Assembly (NCBI GenBank): GCA_002494215.1
Contig: DLBF01000112.1
Coordinates: forward strand, 2,039 to 21,927
Origin: Prevotellaceae bacterium UBA7028
Lineage (GTDB): Bacteria; Bacteroidota; Bacteroidia; Bacteroidales; Bacteroidaceae
Reading direction: 5' to 3'
DNA: 19,889 bases
A program made the position numbers and the translations under genes. Shown in pieces: positions 15,496-19,889 of the stretch; within the stretch, counting starts at the first letter, position 1, and each line of letters begins with the position of its first letter. The notes beneath the pieces were generated by a model, which saw only the letters and a list, made by a program, of their open reading frames with translations, had not been told where the DNA came from and made no database searches.

Positions 15496-15523
15496 GATTT
15501 CTATTGCAAAAATAGAATGGTTC

Positions 15524-15787
15524 TTAGAATTTCAGGTCTGCACCAGCCTTGAACTTAACAACTTTCTTTGCAGGAATGTTGATGGTCTTCTTTGTAAGAA
15601 CATTGATACCCTTACGTGCAGCACGCTCGGCAACTGAGAAAGTACCAAAACCAATCAAAGCAACCTTATCACCAGCCTTTACAGCACCGGTAATAGCCTC
15701 CAATGTAGCCTCCAAAGCCTTCTTGGCATCAACTTTACTCAAACCTGCGCCTTCTGCAATTTTTGCAATCAAATCAGTCTTGTTCAT
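15524..15787 (-). CDS. HU-family DNA-binding protein with arm-tip Pro replaced by Val
   Basis: Small dimeric nucleoid protein (87 residues) that bends and compacts DNA. The helical body (MNKTDLIAKIAEGAGLSKVD, then KKALEATLEAI) and the signature GFGTFSVAERAARKG are typical of HU. The C-terminal strand KVVKFKAGADLKF is also normal. At the tip of the beta-arm the usual RNP is INV: Arg61 is Ile and the DNA-intercalating Pro63 is Val (codon GTT at the expected place, read directly from the bases). The rest of the arm (LTKKTINIPAKK) is intact. DNA binding should persist, but sharp kinking by proline wedging is questionable. It has its own promoter and is divergent from the rhomboid gene. Confidence 0.96.
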   Translation of the reverse strand: MNKTDLIAKIAEGAGLSKVDAKKALEATLEAITGAVKAGDKVALIGFGTFSVAERAARKGINVLTKKTINIPAKKVVKFKAGADLKF

Positions 15788-15840
15788 AACTTTGTGTTTT
15801 TAGATGTTTATAATTTAGTTGAACTCAATAAATTGTATCA

Positions 15841-15871
15841 CAAAAATAGGTAATCTTGACATACAGCCCAA
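15841..15871 (-). promoter_or_regulatory. Putative promoter for the HU gene
   Basis: On the minus strand TATTTTTG (complement of 15841-15848) is a perfect -7 box, and TTG (complement of 15869-15871) lies 20 nt upstream, a canonical Bacteroidota arrangement. The leader to the HU start is about 45 nt and AT-rich. Confidence 0.65.
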
Positions 15872-15928
15872 GTTTTTTTGTAAAAAAATGAAAGAAAATG
15901 CGAAAAAAACCTTTTAGAATGCTCGTTG

Positions 15929-15961
15929 TTGGGACTTTTTTGTTTTATTTTTGTATTTTTG
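15929..15961 (+). promoter_or_regulatory. Putative promoter for the rhomboid operon with tandem -7 boxes
   Basis: Two adjacent TATTTTTG boxes (15946-15953 and 15954-15961) both match TAnnTTTG. TTG at 15929-15931 is 22 nt from the second. The start codon at 15979 is very close, so the leader would be only about 10-15 nt. The HU and rhomboid promoters share the 191-bp intergenic region; the rest of that region is A/T tracts without other visible signals. Confidence 0.55.
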
Positions 15962-15978
15962 CGCCGTAATTAGGAAAA

Positions 15979-16938
15979 ATGAACGTTATGAATAATATGC
16001 CACCTGTAACCAAGAATCTGCTAATCATTAACGTATTGTTCTTTGCAGCCCGATGGGTAGCAGCTCTTCCTGCGTATGGTATAGACCTTGACGATGCTCT
16101 GGGCCTTCACTTCTTTATGGCCAGTCATTTCTATTTCTATCAGCTCTTTTCCTACATGTTCATGCACGGAAGCTTATCGCATCTGTTCTTCAATATGTTT
16201 GCAGTATGGATGTTCGGTCGCATTATGGAGAACACGATGGGTTCCAAGCGCTTCTTGTTCTATTATCTGACATGCGGCTTGGGTGCTGGTTTGATGCAGG
16301 AACTTGTTCAGTATGCAAATTATTGGATAGAGGGCCTGAATGCTTACGAGCAGGTAAATGTCGGGGGCGTACTTTTCCCTATGGATGAATTCCTGAACCG
16401 CTGGACAACCGTAGGTGCCTCGGGAGCAGTATATGGCATATTGTTGTCGTTTGGCATGACATTCCCCAACGAGCGTTTGTTTATTTTCCCCTTGCCAGTG
16501 CCCATAAAGGCTAAGTTCTTTGTGGTGGGTTATGCCGTAATTGAGTTGCTGTCGGCTTTGAGCCGTCCAGGCGATGGCGTAGCTCATTTTGCTCATTTGG
16601 GTGGTATGCTGGTAGGTTTTCTCCTGCTGCTCTATTGGCGTAATGGAGGCGGAAACAGCAATCGTAGTCATCGTAACTATTACGACAGGGATTATTACGA
16701 TAAAGGTTCAGACGGTGGATTTAACTTCCGTCGCTGGTTCTCAAAGTTATTCACTCGCAAGAACCCCGACATCAAGGTAACCTATGGAGGCAAATACGCC
16801 CAGGATTTTATCTACAGACAACGTAAGAAGGAAGAAGAGGAAGAACTAAACCGAATACTAGATAAAGTAAAAAAGAGCGGATACGCTAACCTTACGGACG
16901 AGGAGAAGCGTCGGCTCTTTGACAAAAGCAAGAAATAA
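15979..16938 (+). CDS. Rhomboid family intramembrane serine protease with cytosolic C-terminal tail
   Basis: Inner-membrane protease that cleaves transmembrane segments; 319 residues. Six hydrophobic segments span about residues 10-225. The conserved HGSLSHLFFNMF region follows TM1, catalytic Ser148 lies in GASGAVYG, and catalytic His206 in HFAHLGGM. After the membrane core comes a basic, Gly/Asn/Tyr-rich linker (about 228-255) and a cytosolic tail ending in a helical motif (YANLTDEEKRRLFDKSKK) seen in many Bacteroidota rhomboids. An alternative Met at position 4 or 7 is possible. Its stop overlaps the start of the next gene in a TAATG arrangement, indicating translational coupling. The substrate is not predictable. 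Confidence 0.95.
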   Translation: MNVMNNMPPVTKNLLIINVLFFAARWVAALPAYGIDLDDALGLHFFMASHFYFYQLFSYMFMHGSLSHLFFNMFAVWMFGRIMENTMGSKRFLFYYLTCGLGAGLMQELVQYANYWIEGLNAYEQVNVGGVLFPMDEFLNRWTTVGASGAVYGILLSFGMTFPNERLFIFPLPVPIKAKFFVVGYAVIELLSALSRPGDGVAHFAHLGGMLVGFLLLLYWRNGGGNSNRSHRNYYDRDYYDKGSDGGFNFRRWFSKLFTRKNPDIKVTYGGKYAQDFIYRQRKKEEEEELNRILDKVKKSGYANLTDEEKRRLFDKSKK

Positions 16939-18014
16939 TGCATAATAACAAGAAAAAATCTAGCCCGTTTGTGCGGGTGCTCACGGGTATCTTCCTGGGG
17001 GCTAATATATGTACCGTCCTGCTCATGTGGCTGGCAGTAATTTCAACCTTTGTTTCACCTAGCTCACATCCCACTCTTTCTCTGTTCGGGTTGTTTTTCC
17101 CTATATTTGTGGCTGTGGATATTGCCTTTTTCTTCTTCTGGCTGATATTCCGCTTCTATCTCGTATGGGTGCCTTTGGTGGGTTTGATGGTTGTTGCAGG
17201 TTATGCTATGGATTATTGTCCCATTAATACCAAGAAGTATCTTTCCGATAGCGCTATTTGTGTTGTTACCTATAACTTGGGAGGTGCTCAGGATGAAGAT
17301 GCCCGTCAGGAGGTGGTGCAATATCTGAAGGAGAAAACCCCGGATATTGTATGCCTTCAGGAAATCGGTGGCCCTCAGATGAATATGCCCGAGTTCCAGC
17401 ATTTAGTTGATTCTATGGGCTACCATTGTGTGAAGGGAACCGGAAAGTGTATTCTCACCCGCTTCCCTGTTCTTGGCGATACCTTGCGTATAGATTATCC
17501 CACCCGCAAGAATAGCAGTATGGCTTGCTGGCTTCGTTGCCAAGGAGACAGCCTCTTGCTGGTGAGCAATCATCTCGAGAGTAATGCACTTTCCGATTCA
17601 GACAAGACAGAGTACAAGAATATGATTCTGGAACCTGAGCAACAACGCGTAGAAAAAGGCAGTAAGATACTACTTCGCAAGCTTAGGGATGCCGCCTATT
17701 ATCGTGGTTTCCAAACGGATACGCTCTGTTCACTGATTGATAGAAACGAGGGGAAGAGTATTCTCGTGTGTGGGGATTTCAACGACACGCCCATCTCCTA
17801 TACTTACCAAAGGTTGACCAGCAGATTGGACTGTGCCTTCCGTAAAGTAGGCAGAGGATTGGGCTTTACTTATAGGCACGGGGGCATTTATGTGCGTATA
17901 GATCATATCTTTGCCTCTTCAGACTGGCAATGTATAAAATGCTATGTGGATGATGGGGTTATAGCCTCTGACCACTTCCCCGTAGTTGCCTATCTACAGA
18001 AAAAAGACAAATAA
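16938..18014 (+). CDS. Membrane-anchored endonuclease/exonuclease/phosphatase (EEP) family protein
   Basis: 358 residues. Three hydrophobic segments (about 8-35, 45-67 and 70-92) anchor the protein in the inner membrane; the rest is an EEP (DNase I-like) hydrolase domain. Motifs in order are VTYNLGG (about 107-113), the metal-binding Glu in CLQEIGG (about 139-145), SNHLESNA, GDFNDTP (about 280) and the terminal catalytic pair in SDHFPV (about 345). The catalytic set is complete, so a phosphodiesterase or phosphatase acting on a nucleic acid, lipid or nucleotide is plausible. It is translationally coupled to the rhomboid protease (1-bp overlap), which suggests joint expression at the membrane. 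The substrate is unknown, and the side of the membrane on which the domain sits was not determined. Confidence 0.92.
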   Translation: MHNNKKKSSPFVRVLTGIFLGANICTVLLMWLAVISTFVSPSSHPTLSLFGLFFPIFVAVDIAFFFFWLIFRFYLVWVPLVGLMVVAGYAMDYCPINTKKYLSDSAICVVTYNLGGAQDEDARQEVVQYLKEKTPDIVCLQEIGGPQMNMPEFQHLVDSMGYHCVKGTGKCILTRFPVLGDTLRIDYPTRKNSSMACWLRCQGDSLLLVSNHLESNALSDSDKTEYKNMILEPEQQRVEKGSKILLRKLRDAAYYRGFQTDTLCSLIDRNEGKSILVCGDFNDTPISYTYQRLTSRLDCAFRKVGRGLGFTYRHGGIYVRIDHIFASSDWQCIKCYVDDGVIASDHFPVVAYLQKKDK

Positions 18015-18070
18015 AATGCCTTTAATGTATAAATTTTGGGGCAAATTATATTTAGTAAAGGAAAAATGTG

Positions 18071-18078
18071 TATCTTTG
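18071..18078 (+). promoter_or_regulatory. Putative -7 box for secDF
   Basis: TATCTTTG is a perfect -7 match in the 124-bp gap after the EEP gene. A TTTG at 18035 is too far upstream to be its -33 partner. The leader would be about 55 nt and AT-rich up to the ATG at 18139, with no Shine-Dalgarno. Confidence 0.55.
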
Positions 18079-18138
18079 CGAACTAATTTTTGACTGAACG
18101 AAACTTATAAACAACAAAATCAATAATTAATTAACACA

Positions 18139-19889
18139 ATGCAAAACAAAGGATTTGTAAAGGTTTTCGCAGTCCTGCTGACTCTGGTTTGCCTCTTCTA
18201 CCTGAGCTTCTCAGTGGTTACCAACCACTTCGAGAGTAAGGCTGAGCAGTTGGCACAGACAGAGGGTCAGGAAGCTGCCGACCGTTACTTGGATTCTCTG
18301 CTCAACCACAAGGTGTACTGCAATGTTTGGACATTGAAGGAGTGCCGTGAGATGGGAATCGGACTGGGTCTGGACCTGAAGGGTGGTATGAATGTCATCC
18401 TGGAGGTTAGTGTACCCGACGTAGTAAAGGCTTTGGCAGACCACAAGGAAGAGACTGACGAGAACTTCCGCAAGGCCGTCGAGCAGGCGACCAGCGAGGC
18501 TGCAAACAGCCAGAGTGACTTTATTACCTTATTTATTAAAGACTACAAGGCATTAGAGCCCAACAAGGCTCTGGCTGAGCTTTTCGCAACTCAGCAGTTG
18601 CGTGATAAGGTAACAACCAAGAGTACTGACAAGGAAGTTGAGAAAGTGCTCCGCGAGGAAGTGAAGAGCGCTATCGACAACTCATACAATGTGCTCCGTA
18701 CCCGTATTGACCGTTTCGGTGTTGTTCAGCCCAATATCCAGGCCCTCGAGGGTCAGGAGGGTCGTATCATGGTTGAAATGCCTGGTGTAAAGGAACCCGA
18801 GCGTGTACGTAAGCTTTTGCAGGGTAGTGCTAACCTGGAGTTCTGGGAGACTTACAACTCACAGGAGATTGTACCTTTCCTGGTTACTTTGGATAGCAAA
18901 ATTGCTGCTGTAATGAGCAATATTAAGGATGAGGCTCCTGCTGATTCTGCTGCTGTAGTTGCAGAGGCTACTGCTGATACAACAGCTGTTGATACTGCTG
19001 CTGCCCAGAAGGATCTGGCTGCCGTTGTTAGTGGCAATGCCGAGGAGAAGAAAGAAACTGCTACTTCAGCTGCCGATATCGAGAAGGTACGCAAGCAGCA
19101 TCCTCTGCTGAGCCGTCTTCAGCTTGCTCAGGGCGCTTATGGTTGCGTAGTTGGTTATGCTCACAAGCGTGATATGGCTGCTATCGACGAGCTGTTGGCT
19201 TCACCCGAAGCTAACGAGGTACTTCCCGCTGATGTTCGTCTGAAGTGGGGTGTTAAGGGTACTGGCGAAGGTGAGTATGCTAACGTATACGAACTGTATG
19301 CTATCAAGGTAACAGAGCGTAATGGACGTGCTCCTCTGGAGGGTGATGTTATCACCGATGCCAAGGACGAGTTCGATCAGAACGGTCAGCCTTGCGTTAG
19401 CATGAAGATGAATGTTGACGGTGCTCGCCGTTGGGCTGCCCTCACAAAGGCCAACCTGAAGCGTTGCGTTGCCATCGTTCTGGATGATAACGTATATAGT
19501 GCTCCTACTGTACAGAGCGAGATTACCGGTGGCAACTCACAGATTACCGGTCGTTTCACTACAGAGGATACACGTGACCTTGCCAACGTATTGAAGTCTG
19601 GTAAGATGCCCGCTCCCGCTAAGATTGTGAGCGAGGAAATTGTTGGTCCTTCTCTGGGTGCCGAGTCTATCCAGCAGGGTATCCTCAGCTGTATCATCGC
19701 CTTCGTAATCCTGATGGTTTACATGATTATGATGTACGGCTTTGTTCCCGGTATGGTTGCTAACTGCGCCCTGATCCTGAACCTCTTCTTCACCGTAGGT
19801 GTTCTGACCAGCTTCCAGGCTGCCCTTACCATGAGTGGTATCGCCGGTATGGTACTGACACTGGGTATGGCTGTGGATGCCAACGTGCT
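18139..19889 (+). CDS. secDF: Protein translocase subunit SecDF (fused), 5' part
   Basis: Proton-driven helper of SecYEG that pulls proteins across the inner membrane. The open frame runs off the window end; 583 codons are visible. TM1 is at about 7-26. The SecD signature GLGLDLKGGMNVILEV lies near residue 75-90, and the large periplasmic P1 domain follows (VLRTRIDRFGV, LEGQEGRIMVEMPG, LDDNVYSAPTV). An Ala/Thr/Asp-rich, low-complexity segment interrupts P1 at about residues 258-312. Then come GKMPAPAKIV, EEIVGPSLG, TM segments and the TM4 motif LTLGMAVDANV, where the window ends. Bacteroidales encode SecD and SecF as one polypeptide, so the SecF half is expected downstream; this is inference. 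Codon bias suggests strong expression. The start is the first Met before the basic-hydrophobic TM1. Confidence 0.95.
   Translation, partial: MQNKGFVKVFAVLLTLVCLFYLSFSVVTNHFESKAEQLAQTEGQEAADRYLDSLLNHKVYCNVWTLKECREMGIGLGLDLKGGMNVILEVSVPDVVKALADHKEETDENFRKAVEQATSEAANSQSDFITLFIKDYKALEPNKALAELFATQQLRDKVTTKSTDKEVEKVLREEVKSAIDNSYNVLRTRIDRFGVVQPNIQALEGQEGRIMVEMPGVKEPERVRKLLQGSANLEFWETYNSQEIVPFLVTLDSKIAAVMSNIKDEAPADSAAVVAEATADTTAVDTAAAQKDLAAVVSGNAEEKKETATSAADIEKVRKQHPLLSRLQLAQGAYGCVVGYAHKRDMAAIDELLASPEANEVLPADVRLKWGVKGTGEGEYANVYELYAIKVTERNGRAPLEGDVITDAKDEFDQNGQPCVSMKMNVDGARRWAALTKANLKRCVAIVLDDNVYSAPTVQSEITGGNSQITGRFTTEDTRDLANVLKSGKMPAPAKIVSEEIVGPSLGAESIQQGILSCIIAFVILMVYMIMMYGFVPGMVANCALILNLFFTVGVLTSFQAALTMSGIAGMVLTLGMAVDANV

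Noticed and set aside
15427..15523. A RiPP precursor peptide gene next to the radical SAM enzyme
   Set aside because: The 97-bp gap contains only a GC-rich terminator hairpin and no ATG-initiated frame of useful length.

Overview
The window comes from a Bacteroidota genome, most likely Prevotellaceae. The signs are promoter-like TAnnTTTG (-7) boxes with TTG/TTTG near -33, almost no Shine-Dalgarno sequences, lipoproteins with short lipoboxes, a secreted enzyme ending in a Prevotella-style C-terminal tail, a fused SecDF, and gene families typical of Bacteroidales. It is mostly chromosomal core sequence with a small carbohydrate-degradation island. No tRNA, rRNA, insertion sequence, prophage or CRISPR array was seen.

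Layout. 1-1.3 kb: a YcdX-type PHP phosphatase (+) converging on luxS (-) across a shared hairpin terminator. 1.36-7.7 kb: a glycan island with a very large secreted GH2 enzyme (-), a divergent AraC-family regulator (+) and a GH5 mannanase-like lipoprotein (+). This looks like a small regulator-plus-enzymes unit without a SusC/SusD pair in view. 7.7-10 kb: an O-methyltransferase and aroQ (both -), divergent from a xerD-type tyrosine recombinase (+). aroQ and xerD share a 60-bp region with overlapping promoters, and xerD lacks a plausible ATG start. 10-15.4 kb: a tightly packed (+) run of an OmpA-like/TPR lipoprotein, a thioredoxin-fold lipoprotein without its CxxC, comM and a radical SAM/SPASM protein. 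15.4-18 kb: an HU gene (-) whose DNA-intercalating proline is replaced by valine, then a rhomboid protease translationally coupled to a membrane-anchored endonuclease/exonuclease/phosphatase protein (+). From 18.1 kb: secDF (+), running off the window end just after its conserved TM4 motif.

The least explained signal is a set of four intergenic arrays built on 7-nt periodicity (4-45, 6273-6333, 8382-8500, 9955-10013). Each uses a different heptamer. Three fold back as inverted repeats, and they press right against or into neighbouring genes, supplying a possible start codon in one case and the last codons plus stop in another. The three with both neighbours visible lie at same-strand gene junctions, while the three convergent junctions carry conventional hairpin terminators instead. 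A separate GC-rich palindromic repeat sits inside the GH2 coding sequence, just before its C-terminal tail. These repeats are the best candidates for something poorly described. The proteins are otherwise recognisable families, with local oddities noted in each entry.
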